Below are positions 8,668-16,085 of a DNA stretch of 64,000 bases, piece by piece. Under the pieces are notes generated by a model. That model saw only the letters and a list, made by a program, of their open reading frames with translations, made no database searches and had not been told where the DNA came from. How positions within the stretch are numbered: position 1 is the stretch's first letter; each line of letters opens with the position of its first letter. Source of the stretch: Roseivirga thermotolerans (GTDB taxonomy: Bacteria > Bacteroidota > Bacteroidia > Cytophagales > Cyclobacteriaceae); contig NZ_BNAG01000003.1 in NCBI RefSeq assembly GCF_014653175.1, positions 248,001 to 312,000 on the forward strand, in the 5' to 3' direction. A program made the position numbers and the translations under genes.

Positions 8668-8764
8668 CCCCAAACCCTTTTCAAAACAATTGAGACTCCC
8701 GATCAGGTCGGTGATGATGATCCAATTGAAATTTGGGGTTTGTTCAACCTAAAAAGGTTTTTGT
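8668..8764 (+). terminator. stem-loops after folB, possible terminator
   Basis: CCCCAAA at 8668-8674 pairs with TTTGGGG at 8732-8738, with CAATTG at 8687-8692 and 8723-8728 as an inner stem. A smaller hairpin, AACCT/AGGTT at 8746-8759, is followed by a T run. A separate CCCGA/TCGGG hairpin lies at 8646-8661. The stretch opens with GTCATTCCCG, an ending seen in many dispersed repeats. It lies between the folB stop and the mobile element. Confidence 0.4.
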
Positions 8765-8810
8765 CCCGACTTGACGGAGATATCTATCCCGCTTAATCAT
8801 GACTTTCATA

Positions 8811-8820
8811 ATTAAGTTTT
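8811..8820. repeat. target-site duplication of copy 1, left (right copy 8968-8977)
   Basis: ATTAAGTTTT directly abuts the left end of the element and recurs exactly at its right end. A 10-bp duplication marks this as a transposition product. Confidence 0.85.
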
Positions 8821-8967
8821 AGGGTTACTCATTTAGATCGCATTTGTTAGATCCAGTATACTAGCCACAAGCTGTGTCCTCACAACGTGATTTAACAGCC
8901 ATTTGTGAGGGCACAAACGGAGGCAAGGTTCAGAAATATACTTCTTGCGACTTAAATAAGTAACCCT
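8821..8967 (+). mobile_element. 147-bp MITE-like element, copy 1
   Basis: The element begins AGGGTTACTC and ends AGTAACCCT. The outer 22 bases of each end are inverted repeats with 19 matches. It is flanked by a perfect 10-bp direct repeat, ATTAAGTTTT, at 8811-8820 and 8968-8977. It has no coding capacity. Against copy 2 (28599-28745) it is the same length with 9 mismatches and no gaps. Two internal arms, TGTGTCCTCACA at 8873-8884 and TGTGAGGGCACA at 8904-8915, are complementary with one G-T pair. It sits 58 bases before the helicase start codon. No transposase of this type is in the window. Confidence 0.85.
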
Positions 8968-9025
8968 ATTAAGTTTTGAACAGCATTTTTAAAAACAATC
9001 CGCCATCTTGCGGCCTTTCTAAGAA

Positions 9026-10909
9026 ATGACTCCAGCTCAGGCCGAAATATCCAAGCTTATTGATCTTCTGAAAATAGAGAAGGACGAAGACTATGCTCAG
9101 TATCAACAAAAGATGCTGAACACTTCTCTTGAAGAAAGAAGAAGACAAGGGGTTACCTGGTATCCGGTGGTAAAGGCCAATCATTTCATAAGTACCGGTG
9201 AGCGCTGGACCGTTGAATTGGAACGTACTTCACACCTAGAGCAAAATCACGCCTTTCAGTCGGGAGCGGTGGTCAGTTTGTTTCTAGGGCAAGATGAAAG
9301 GGATAGCACTACTCAAGGGGTTATCAGCTTTATTCGGGATAACAAAATGAGGATTGTCATTAACGATGACGATTTGCCCGATTGGATTGGCGATGGAAAG
9401 CTGGGAGTGAACCTGCTCTTCGATGAAGGCAGCTACCGCGAAATGCACAAAGCACTTATGGAAGTGCTGAAGGCAGAAAACGGACGGCTGGCTGAGTTGC
9501 GAGAGATAGTTTACGGGGCTAACCGGCCGGCCTTTAAAAGCGGATATGATTTTCAGTCAGTCAACCTTAATGAAAGTCAGAATCAGGCACTCACTAAGGT
9601 TTTTAATGCCAGAGATGTGGCGATAATTCACGGCCCACCAGGCACAGGCAAAACCACCACCCTTGTCAATGCCATTAAAGAAGTGGTAAAAACCGAGCGA
9701 CAGGTGCTGGTTTGTGCCCAAAGCAACGCGGCAGTAGACCTGCTGGTTGAAAAGCTAGATGTACTTGGAATAGAAGTGCTGCGGCTCGGCCACCCGGCTC
9801 GCCTTACTCCGGAGGTAATCGAAAATAGTCTGGATGTCAAAATAGCTAACCATGCTTATTTTAAGGAGCTTCGCGAGATAAGAAAGCGCTCGGAGGAGTA
9901 TCGGAGAATGGCCGGCAAGTATAAAAGAAACTTCGGCCATGAGGAGCGTATGCAGCGCAATCTGCTTAGGAAAGAAGCTAAAATGCTCAAAGAAGATGCC
10001 GATAGAATTGAGCAGCACATTACCGAAGATCTCATGGATAGGGCGCAAGTCATAGCCTGTACTTTGGTCGGTTCAACCCATTCGCTGGTCAATGATCGTG
10101 TCTTCAAAACCGTTTTTATAGATGAGGCTTCCCAAGCGCTTGAGCCTGCGGCATGGATTGCCATTCGCAAGGCCTATCGTGTAGTAATGGCAGGAGATCA
10201 CCAGCAGCTACCGCCCACCGTCAAGTCGATAAAGGCAGCAAAGGAGGGACTAGAGAACACTCTGTTTGAGAAGGCAATAGGATTACCTGAAGCTACTGTT
10301 ATGCTGCAAACGCAGTATCGAATGCACCCGGATATTATGAGGTTTTCCAGCGATTACTTCTATGAAGGAAAACTCAAAACGGCCAGTGAGGTACTGGAGC
10401 GCACCTATGCAATGGAGTTGGAGCACTTTGTGTTTATAGATACTGCCGGAGCAGGATTCACCGAAAAGGTGAAAAAGCAGACCCTTAGTACATACAATGA
10501 AGAAGAGGCCGCTTTGTTGGTCAAACATTTAGGTGACAACATCTTACCGGATACTTCCATTGGCATCATTGCTCCATACAAAGCCCAGGTAGAGGTTTTG
10601 CATGACTTAATAAAGGACAACCCTGCTTTTGATGAGGTACGGGAGAACATTACCATCAATTCAGTCGATGCGTTTCAGGGGCAGGAGAGAGATATCATCT
10701 ATATCAGCTTAACCCGGTCTAATGATAAAAGTGAAATTGGGTTTCTCAAAGAGTACCGAAGAATGAATGTGGCCATGACTCGTGCCAGAAATCAGTTGGT
10801 GATTATTGGTGATTCAGGAACTCTTGGTAAAGACAACTTCTACAATGCGGTACTGGACTACGCCCAGAAAACGGGAGGATATAAAAGCGCTTTTGAGTTT
10901 TTGTATTGA
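9026..10909 (+). CDS. superfamily 1 DNA/RNA helicase (Upf1/IGHMBP2-like)
   Basis: 627-aa ATP-dependent helicase of the Upf1-like SF1B group. An N-terminal beta-rich domain (about 1-180) precedes Walker A HGPPGTGKTTT (near residue 202), motif Ia CAQSNAAVDLL, DEAS within FIDEASQALEPA (near 366), GDHQQLPPTVKS, the QYRMHP motif, DAFQGQERDIIYISLTRSN and the arginine-finger motif RRMNVAMTRARNQL. All motifs are intact. Its last 83 bases (10827-10909) are the 5'-most of several copies of this gene tail in the next 5 kb, which marks the gene end as an insertion site. The copy here is functional and ends in TGA. Confidence 0.92.
   Translation: MTPAQAEISKLIDLLKIEKDEDYAQYQQKMLNTSLEERRRQGVTWYPVVKANHFISTGERWTVELERTSHLEQNHAFQSGAVVSLFLGQDERDSTTQGVISFIRDNKMRIVINDDDLPDWIGDGKLGVNLLFDEGSYREMHKALMEVLKAENGRLAELREIVYGANRPAFKSGYDFQSVNLNESQNQALTKVFNARDVAIIHGPPGTGKTTTLVNAIKEVVKTERQVLVCAQSNAAVDLLVEKLDVLGIEVLRLGHPARLTPEVIENSLDVKIANHAYFKELREIRKRSEEYRRMAGKYKRNFGHEERMQRNLLRKEAKMLKEDADRIEQHITEDLMDRAQVIACTLVGSTHSLVNDRVFKTVFIDEASQALEPAAWIAIRKAYRVVMAGDHQQLPPTVKSIKAAKEGLENTLFEKAIGLPEATVMLQTQYRMHPDIMRFSSDYFYEGKLKTASEVLERTYAMELEHFVFIDTAGAGFTEKVKKQTLSTYNEEEAALLVKHLGDNILPDTSIGIIAPYKAQVEVLHDLIKDNPAFDEVRENITINSVDAFQGQERDIIYISLTRSNDKSEIGFLKEYRRMNVAMTRARNQLVIIGDSGTLGKDNFYNAVLDYAQKTGGYKSAFEFLY
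10827..10909 (+). repeat. helicase gene tail, copy A (left border of the island)
   Basis: The 83 bases ending at the helicase stop codon recur at 15998-16080 with only two differences: A to C in GGAGGATATA, and TGA to TAA at the stop. Shorter tail remnants lie at 13353-13377 and 13444-13460. Copy A is the end of the intact gene and forms the left border of the A+T-rich segment. Confidence 0.85.
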
Positions 10910-10940
10910 TTGCTTTTACGTTGGAAACGCGATATCCATA

Positions 10941-10963
10941 AGTCCTCGTTACAAACGAAGACT
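10941..10963. repeat. hairpin just inside the island's left end
   Basis: AGTCCTCGTT and AACGAAGACT form a 9-10 bp stem with one mismatch and loop ACA. A related 23-base hairpin stands at 13413-13435, at a similar distance after tail copy B1. Upstream of both, GAAACGC-ATA-like sequence is shared, so this looks like a common left end of two modules. Confidence 0.5.
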
Positions 10964-11235
10964 AGTTAGTGAGTAAAGGCCACACCAATAATGGCCGGTA
11001 CCAAAAGATGATTACAATCCTAAAAGGACGCTGAGCTTGCGTAAGACTCAAAGTAAGTACGAATTTCAAGCTAACGAATATCTATAGAAATAGCATTCTT
11101 ATCATGCGATTGAAATAATTAATGTTGAATTATTTGACTATAAAAAAAAATAATTAGGTGAATTAAAAAAAACAACATACCTTTCGTTACTTTCAATTCC
11201 GGAAGAAGAAAGAAGGAAGTTCATCCTGCCGTTTG
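10964..11235. other. A+T-rich non-coding stretch, presumed promoter region
   Basis: No gene, tRNA or clear promoter is visible. It is very A+T-rich with long A runs around 11141-11175. Weak -7-like sequences (TACCTTTC near 11180) occur but lack a matching upstream TTTG. It probably holds the promoter of the peptide and lipoprotein genes that follow. Confidence 0.4.
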
Positions 11236-11373
11236 GTGCCCGAACAAAAGCACACAATACTGATTACCAGAATTCGAATTCTCTTAATCCTTACCGTGTT
11301 TGCTACTGCTCTGAGGAGCAACAAAATGGGGGTTACCGAAAACCCTGGAGAGAGTAAGGTTGATTTTACATAA
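11236..11373 (+). CDS. possible 45-aa membrane-targeted peptide
   Basis: A GTG-started frame of 45 codons (TTG at 11233 also possible). After a polar start (PEQKHT) comes a basic-hydrophobic segment, LITRIRILLILTVFATAL, and a hydrophilic end, SNKMGVTENPGESKVDFT. This leader-like layout resembles the short peptides that accompany propeller lipoproteins in Bacteroidota, but I cannot assign a family. Its stop overlaps the TTG start of the next peptide gene by 14 bases. It could also be a chance reading frame or a decayed gene. Confidence 0.3.
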   Translation: MPEQKHTILITRIRILLILTVFATALRSNKMGVTENPGESKVDFT

Positions 11374-11581
11374 TCAGAATGAAAAAATCATAACTTTTAT
11401 CGTATTAATTGGCTTCTTCCTAGTTCCTAATCTTTCAAATGCAGACTGCACCTTAACAACTGCAGAGGGCACAGATGGAAGGTGTTTTTTGAGTGGAGGA
11501 GAATACAAGTGTAAAGCCAGAGAAGAAGATAAGCACTGTTTCGTTCCCACTGGAGAAGTAGAGGAAGAGGCCGGGCAATAA
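11360..11581 (+). CDS. secreted four-cysteine peptide
   Basis: 73 codons from a TTG at 11360; no ATG is in frame. Residues 8-27 are a signal peptide (KIITFIVLIGFFLVPNLSNA) with likely cleavage after Ala28. The mature part of about 45 aa holds four cysteines spaced C-x11-C-x8-C-x8-C and ends in an acidic tail, VEEEAGQ. Small secreted peptides next to propeller lipoproteins (the NVEALA arrangement) are known in Bacteroidota; this one shares the layout but not clearly the motif, so the family link is inference. A strong hairpin follows it. Two disulfides are possible, and a CPGC lipoprotein is encoded downstream. Confidence 0.55.
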   Translation: MILHNQNEKIITFIVLIGFFLVPNLSNADCTLTTAEGTDGRCFLSGGEYKCKAREEDKHCFVPTGEVEEEAGQ

Positions 11582-11614
11582 TTCAGTAGTCCCGATATAA
11601 CGCAAGTCAATTCG

Positions 11615-11640
11615 AATGAAGGGCATAGAAGCCCTTCATT
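11615..11640 (+). terminator. hairpin between peptide and DUF4221-like genes
   Basis: AATGAAGGGC and GCCCTTCATT form a perfect 10-bp stem with loop ATAGAA, followed by ATTATTTAAT. It may end or attenuate transcription after the peptide gene, so that the peptide is made in excess over the lipoproteins downstream. Confidence 0.65.
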
Positions 11641-11666
11641 ATTATTTAATAGTCACGAAAACTTTC

Positions 11667-12830
11667 ATGAAGAACCAATTACTTATAGCAACAATATCTT
11701 TGTTTTTCCTTATCTGCTGTGATAACAAGAACACAGAGGAACTGACTTATATCGGTGATGACAATATTGAAGTTCAGGTTGTAGGAACTAAAAGTTTCCC
11801 TCTGGATTCCATAACAAGCTCAACTTCACTCATAGAGTACTTTGAAGTTGAGAATAACGGTTATTTGGGACTATTAAATACCAATTCGAATTCCATTTAC
11901 ATATATGACTATGATAGTGAATCCATTTTAAAAATATTATCATTCCCTATTCAGGGTCCGAACTCTGTTGGCAGAATTGAAGGCTTTCATTTTCACAATT
12001 TTGATAGTCTATTTATTCATTCTCAAAATTCTCTTAGACTTTACCTGAGTGATACTACTAAAACTATTAAAAGAAGATATGACCTTAGTAATTCAAAAGG
12101 ACTCGTGCCTTCAAGCTCCTTCTCAAATGATATGCCTATGTTCTTATACAAGAACAATTATTATATCAATGCATGGGGTCATCAAAAAGAATACTACAAT
12201 AACACAGAATACCCTAACAGCTTATTACTAAAGTTAGACTTAGAGACAGGAAATACGGAAAGAATCTTATCCTATCCTAGTACTTATGTGGGTACGGGGG
12301 TTTGGGGTATCCAATTTCACTTTATGTGGAATGCTTATGATTCGAAAACTGGTGAGATCTCGCTAAGTTTTCCAATAGATAGGAACCTTTACTTTTTCAA
12401 TCAGGCTGGTGAACTGAGTAATTTTAATGCTAGCTCAAATCAAATTGATAAAATTCGGCCACTATCCGAAAAAGATAGGTACCTGCCAAGCGATCCTTTT
12501 CAGGAGCTAAAAGTCTTCCAAACACAAAGCACCTATTACAGTGTTTATTACGACCCGTATAACAAACTATGGCTCAGGTTTATTAATGTGAAGATGAATG
12601 AAGATGATTTTGACTCCAAGCACCCAATTAGAAGTAGAAATCAAAACTTGAACGTTGTTATGCTCGACTCTACTAAAAGTAGAATTGGTGAAGTGAAATT
12701 GAGTCGTGATTTTAAGTACTTCTCTAATCCAACATTTATAAATGAAAAAGGTGTTCACATCAACGTGGGCAAGTTTTCGATTGAAGATTCATTACATTTT
12801 GACATTATTAAATTCATTAAAAATGACTAA
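11667..12830 (+). CDS. DUF4221-like propeller lipoprotein
   Basis: 387 aa. The start at 11667 gives a lipoprotein signal peptide (KNQLLIATISLFFLICC, lipobox before Cys at 17 or 18); an in-frame ATG at 11616 lies inside the hairpin and is rejected. The mature chain has repeated strand pairs of the kind YIYDYDSESILKIL and SLLLKLDLETG, and resembles DUF4221 proteins of Bacteroidota, thought to be propeller-like envelope lipoproteins of unknown role. The coding sequence is A+T-rich (14 of 60 bases are G/C at 11881-11940, against 28 of 60 at 9721-9780 in the helicase), in keeping with horizontal acquisition. Its stop overlaps the next start by 8 bases. Confidence 0.7.
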   Translation: MKNQLLIATISLFFLICCDNKNTEELTYIGDDNIEVQVVGTKSFPLDSITSSTSLIEYFEVENNGYLGLLNTNSNSIYIYDYDSESILKILSFPIQGPNSVGRIEGFHFHNFDSLFIHSQNSLRLYLSDTTKTIKRRYDLSNSKGLVPSSSFSNDMPMFLYKNNYYINAWGHQKEYYNNTEYPNSLLLKLDLETGNTERILSYPSTYVGTGVWGIQFHFMWNAYDSKTGEISLSFPIDRNLYFFNQAGELSNFNASSNQIDKIRPLSEKDRYLPSDPFQELKVFQTQSTYYSVYYDPYNKLWLRFINVKMNEDDFDSKHPIRSRNQNLNVVMLDSTKSRIGEVKLSRDFKYFSNPTFINEKGVHINVGKFSIEDSLHFDIIKFIKND

Positions 12831-13284
12831 AAAGGTAAGCATATATCTAATTGTAACATTTTCAATTTGCCTTCTTATTTCTTGCTCCAATTCATCAAAC
12901 CGGAATGTCATTCAATCTTTAGATGACATGGGCATTATTCTCGAACCAAATATTTCAAGAGTGTTTTTGATTCCTAATGCTGGTTGCCCGGGATGTACCA
13001 CCTCGGCAGAAAGTTTTATGGTGCTGAATTTAGAGTCACCCGAAGTTATTTACATTCTAACGAACTTTACTTCCGTCAAAAACATTACATCAAAATTGGG
13101 AAAAGATGTAATTGAATCTTTTAATGTGCATTTAGATACTGAAAATATCTTCTATACCAATGGTGTCATCACCCCATATCCAATAATTTATCATATAGAA
13201 GGAGGTAGAATTACTAAATCCGACACGGTTAGTCCATATTCACCTAATAGCATTGCATCACTCGAGTTACACATAAATGAATAA
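12823..13284 (+). CDS. CPGC-motif lipoprotein
   Basis: 153 aa. The signal peptide KKVSIYLIVTFSICLLISC ends in a lipobox with the lipid-bearing Cys at about 20. After a short linker comes the strand RVFLIPNAGCPGCTTSAE, where CPGC stands at the start of a helix as in thioredoxin-fold proteins, and later a PYPIIYHIEGG segment that may supply the cis-proline loop (TPYP). I do not recognise a named family. The ATG at 12823 overlaps the DUF4221-like stop, so the two are translationally coupled; the longer frame from 12742 is rejected. It could be a thiol-disulfide protein acting on the four-cysteine peptide encoded upstream (inference). Confidence 0.6.
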   Translation: MTKKVSIYLIVTFSICLLISCSNSSNRNVIQSLDDMGIILEPNISRVFLIPNAGCPGCTTSAESFMVLNLESPEVIYILTNFTSVKNITSKLGKDVIESFNVHLDTENIFYTNGVITPYPIIYHIEGGRITKSDTVSPYSPNSIASLELHINE

Positions 13285-13352
13285 GACGAAGATATTTGAA
13301 ACCCCGCCTTTTCATTAATTTTCAGGCTAGGCTACAAAAAAGGGAAGGCCAC

Positions 13353-13377
13353 AAGCGCTTTTGAGTTTTTGTATTGA
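13353..13377 (+). repeat. helicase gene tail, remnant B1
   Basis: 25 bases identical to the last 25 bases of the helicase gene (10885-10909), including the TGA. Similarity fades upstream (GGGAAGG against GGGAGG) and resumes downstream, where GAAACGC and AGTCCT blocks and a 23-base hairpin (13413-13435) parallel the sequence after copy A. It separates two gene modules of opposite orientation. Confidence 0.75.
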
Positions 13378-13443
13378 AACCTAGGGCCTGAGCTAGAAAC
13401 GCAATAGTCACTAGTCCTTATTGCAGATTAGGGCTATATAGGT

Positions 13444-13460
13444 GCTTTTGAGTTTATTGA
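13444..13460 (+). repeat. helicase gene tail, remnant B2
   Basis: GCTTTTGAGTTTATTGA equals the final 21 bases of the helicase gene less an internal TTGT. It lies only 67 bases after B1 with the hairpin between them, as if a very short module had inserted. On its own the match could be chance; next to B1 it is more convincing. Confidence 0.5.
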
Positions 13461-13485
13461 GGGCCAAAATATTCTTAACTGGTTC

Positions 13486-14334
13486 TCACTTCTTTTTGGG
13501 TTTTAAAACCTCATTCTCCCTCAGAAACTGAGACTTATGGTATTCTTCTGGGAGAACGTCCAGATATCCGATAAAGTAACCTAAGTCATACCATGTTTGT
13601 GAGATACTTTTTGAACCATCTCTGGCCTTTTGAGGCTTTGGTATCCCGTCTTTTAATAAAAAAGCCTCAAACCTATTCTTTCTTTTGTTTTCAAACTCCA
13701 CAATACAGGCTAGTGTTTCTGTGTGTATATCAAAGTACCAATAGGCATAACTTGGTTTAGTTCCTAAATGTACATTCAACGAACTTAAACTTGAATCATA
13801 CTCTTTAAGAGAAAGGTGAAAGAACCTGTCTGAATTACTTATCTGAATAATAAGGATGTCATTTTTAAGATCGTAAGCCATGTTGTTAGAATGCGTTTTG
13901 TTTTCTGAGGACTTGTTAATAAAGTGACCCATGGAGAAGTATCTGGTTGAGTCAAACTTGTGTTTAATTCTGACGTCATTCTCAGTTTCTTCTAACAGAA
14001 ATTCTTTTTGTTTATGGTGAAGGTATACCCATTTCTTTCGGTTCGGTAGCTCAAAATCGGGCGTTCTGGACTCAATAACTTTAAGTGCACTATCTGAGAT
14101 TTCGATTTTGTGGCTTTGGTTTCGGGTATTCAGTATTAAAAGAGATTCTTCAATAAGGAGGTAGTTTTGAACTTTAGTGTTGAAAGATAAGATGTGAATA
14201 GTTTCTCCTGAGTTTGCTACTAGTCGGATTGATTTTTCGATGACAATCAACTGGCGATCGTTTTTCAGGTTTATTTTGTGAGGGTCATTCACCAATAAGA
14301 GGCCAATAACAAGACTTAAATAAATATGGATCAT
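13486..14334 (-). CDS. hypothetical secreted protein
   Basis: 282 aa. A short hydrophobic N terminus (IHIYLSLVIGLLLV) suggests a signal peptide without a lipobox. The rest is rich in beta-type sequence (NYLLIEESLLILNT, DILIIQISNSDRFFHL, YAYWYFDIHTETLACIV) and ends in basic residues, KPKKK. I do not recognise a family. Strand pairs that alternate with turns would suit a small propeller or beta-sandwich. It lies 136 bases downstream of the propeller lipoprotein gene on the same strand and is probably transcribed with it. Confidence 0.6.
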   Translation of the reverse strand: MIHIYLSLVIGLLLVNDPHKINLKNDRQLIVIEKSIRLVANSGETIHILSFNTKVQNYLLIEESLLILNTRNQSHKIEISDSALKVIESRTPDFELPNRKKWVYLHHKQKEFLLEETENDVRIKHKFDSTRYFSMGHFINKSSENKTHSNNMAYDLKNDILIIQISNSDRFFHLSLKEYDSSLSSLNVHLGTKPSYAYWYFDIHTETLACIVEFENKRKNRFEAFLLKDGIPKPQKARDGSKSISQTWYDLGYFIGYLDVLPEEYHKSQFLRENEVLKPKKK

Positions 14335-14470
14335 TTGAATGTGTTTTCTTTTAGAAGTTCTGTGATGTGTTCTTTTTCATGCGGGACATTAGCTAATGGT
14401 ATATGACAACTTATATCCTGTGTTTTCGGCTCTTTTGTACTGGGGAAAAAGAGTACAAATTTTAAATGGC

Positions 14471-15466
14471 TTAATTTTCCTTACTCGATATGTGATACTT
14501 GACTATTGACCCATTGGAAGAATTGAACCCTATTAAGTATTTAAGATCAGCAGTGATGGAAAAGCAGTTGAAGGCAAAATATCCTTCAAAAAATATCTTT
14601 CTTGTCACTGTAATTTTATTGTTTTTATCCAGAATGGCCTCAATAATAAAGTTCTTCTTTACGCCATTCTTTGAACCTAAGGGAGGCAAAGAAAAAAAGA
14701 TGTGGTTGTCAACAATATCAATGTCATAGAATGTGGTTTGAGCGTATGCGGTATTTGCAGTGCTGGCATTTATCTTTCCTTCTATATCAAGTCCAGCCAG
14801 CCAATCTTGAACCACCGGAATATGGTCTAAAGAGTTTTCGCCAAGTAGAATTCCTTGATCATCATAGATGTCCACATTCAATCGGTTCAACAGATTAGCA
14901 GTAACTATTTTTTGTTCAATTACTCGGACGTGCATATCGGGAAATCCATCTTCCTTAATCAAGGGTTTGCCAAAATCTCTCTTGCTATTGGTTATAGAGT
15001 ACTTTGTAAATGGTAATTCATGCTGGCCAATGACTTTGCCAATTATATCAGAGCCTAACACATCAAAGTCTCCGGAGTTAAGCTTAATGTTTATGGTTTT
15101 CAGTAGATCGCCATTCAATGAATAGTTCAATAGTTTGCCGCCCCAAAGATCCTGCACAAATAAGGTTGAATCGGCCATTGCAATATTTTTTATACCCTTT
15201 ATTTCGTTTGGTCCGGATCCAGCCTCACCGATTGTCCTTAAGAATTGAAAGTTACTGTCGAGGACAAACACTCGGTTTGAGTTTTTGTCGCTAAAAAACA
15301 TGAATTCATCATGCAGTTCAATATCCCCTATTTGACCGAAGAGTATTGAGTCGTTTAGCTCGTAGAGTTCCGTAATCAGCTTAGCCTCTGTTATTGGAAT
15401 TGGTTTTTCTTCAGAACATGAAACGAAAGGAGTCCATAACAACAATAAGAGAAACTTATAGTACAT
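14471..15466 (-). CDS. 6-bladed beta-propeller lipoprotein (BF3164/TolB-like)
   Basis: 331 aa. The start at 15466 gives a lipoprotein signal, YYKFLLLLLWTPFVSC, with Cys at about 17; upstream in-frame starts (15511, 15574) put a long polar stretch before it and are less likely. Blades can be read as repeated units: GDIELHDEFMFFSD with RVFVLDSNFQFLRTIG, then GSGPNEIKGIKNIAMADST with KLLNYSLNGDLLKTI. The GxGPxE turn is typical of Bacteroidota 6-bladed propeller lipoproteins. These are frequent in accessory regions and have no settled function. It is encoded on the strand opposite to the peptide module. Confidence 0.8.
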   Translation of the reverse strand: MYYKFLLLLLWTPFVSCSEEKPIPITEAKLITELYELNDSILFGQIGDIELHDEFMFFSDKNSNRVFVLDSNFQFLRTIGEAGSGPNEIKGIKNIAMADSTLFVQDLWGGKLLNYSLNGDLLKTINIKLNSGDFDVLGSDIIGKVIGQHELPFTKYSITNSKRDFGKPLIKEDGFPDMHVRVIEQKIVTANLLNRLNVDIYDDQGILLGENSLDHIPVVQDWLAGLDIEGKINASTANTAYAQTTFYDIDIVDNHIFFSLPPLGSKNGVKKNFIIEAILDKNNKITVTRKIFFEGYFAFNCFSITADLKYLIGFNSSNGSIVKYHISSKEN

Positions 15467-15997
15467 CTGTTTTATCCATTCCGAGGTATCTTGAGTTTTA
15501 AATGTTAACATATTGATTCTTTTTGTAAATGAAACAAGCCCCTCATATACAGAGCCGACTGGGCTGCAGCTCACCTTTCAATCCCCGGTCAAATGCCTTA
15601 TGCTATACCATTCGGCCGGACTACATTCAGTTTTTTGTGGAACATATTTGACATAGGGTTCACATATTGCTCTATCTCACGCAAATGAAGAAGTGATAAA
15701 TGGAGTTAAGGTCATCATATAAAAGGAAGGTGTAACAAACCCTGACAGACAAGTTGCTTAGTAAAGCATTCCATCAGCAGAGAATTGCTGGCACTTACAT
15801 TAGTGTACCTTAATTAAGCCGCCTAAACCAATTAACTCTAGTGTCACTCAAGGACTTTGTAAGTACTATTGATTTAACACGTTAGTCTAATTTATCTGTT
15901 TTTTTAGGAAAAACTAAGAGAAGCGGTTCTAAAATAATAGAAGTTGATGTATGGTCTTCATCTATAGGTGATGCTTTATTACTAAAATATTTCTTGA
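15467..15997. other. non-coding stretch at the island's right end
   Basis: I see no credible gene. It should contain the promoter of the propeller lipoprotein gene but shows no clear TAnnTTTG box. A stretch at about 15570-15625, read on the minus strand, looks faintly tRNA-like but lacks a T-loop and acceptor stem. The final part (15905-15997) is A+T-rich without recognisable similarity. Confidence 0.4.
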
Positions 15998-16080
15998 GTA
16001 AAGACAACTTCTACAATGCGGTACTGGACTACGCCCAGAAAACGGGAGGCTATAAAAGCGCTTTTGAGTTTTTGTATTAA
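15998..16080 (+). repeat. helicase gene tail, copy C (right border of the island)
   Basis: An 83-base direct repeat of 10827-10909 with 81 matches and no gaps, ending in its own stop (TAA). Upstream of it the similarity ends abruptly. Immediately downstream lies the stop codon of the convergent FAD oxidoreductase gene. It is most simply the original end of the helicase gene, displaced by whatever inserted at 10.9 kb. Confidence 0.85.
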
Positions 16081-16085
16081 TGTTT

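Noticed and set aside
15570-15625. tRNA-like sequence on the minus strand (GGTATAGC followed by GGCATTTGACC)
   Set aside because: A D-loop-like and anticodon-like stretch can be imagined, but there is no T-arm (GGTTCGAATCC type) and no pairing acceptor stem.
10900-16085. Prophage or integrative element with its own recombinase
   Set aside because: No integrase, excisionase, transposase or phage gene can be found between the tail repeats; cargo only.
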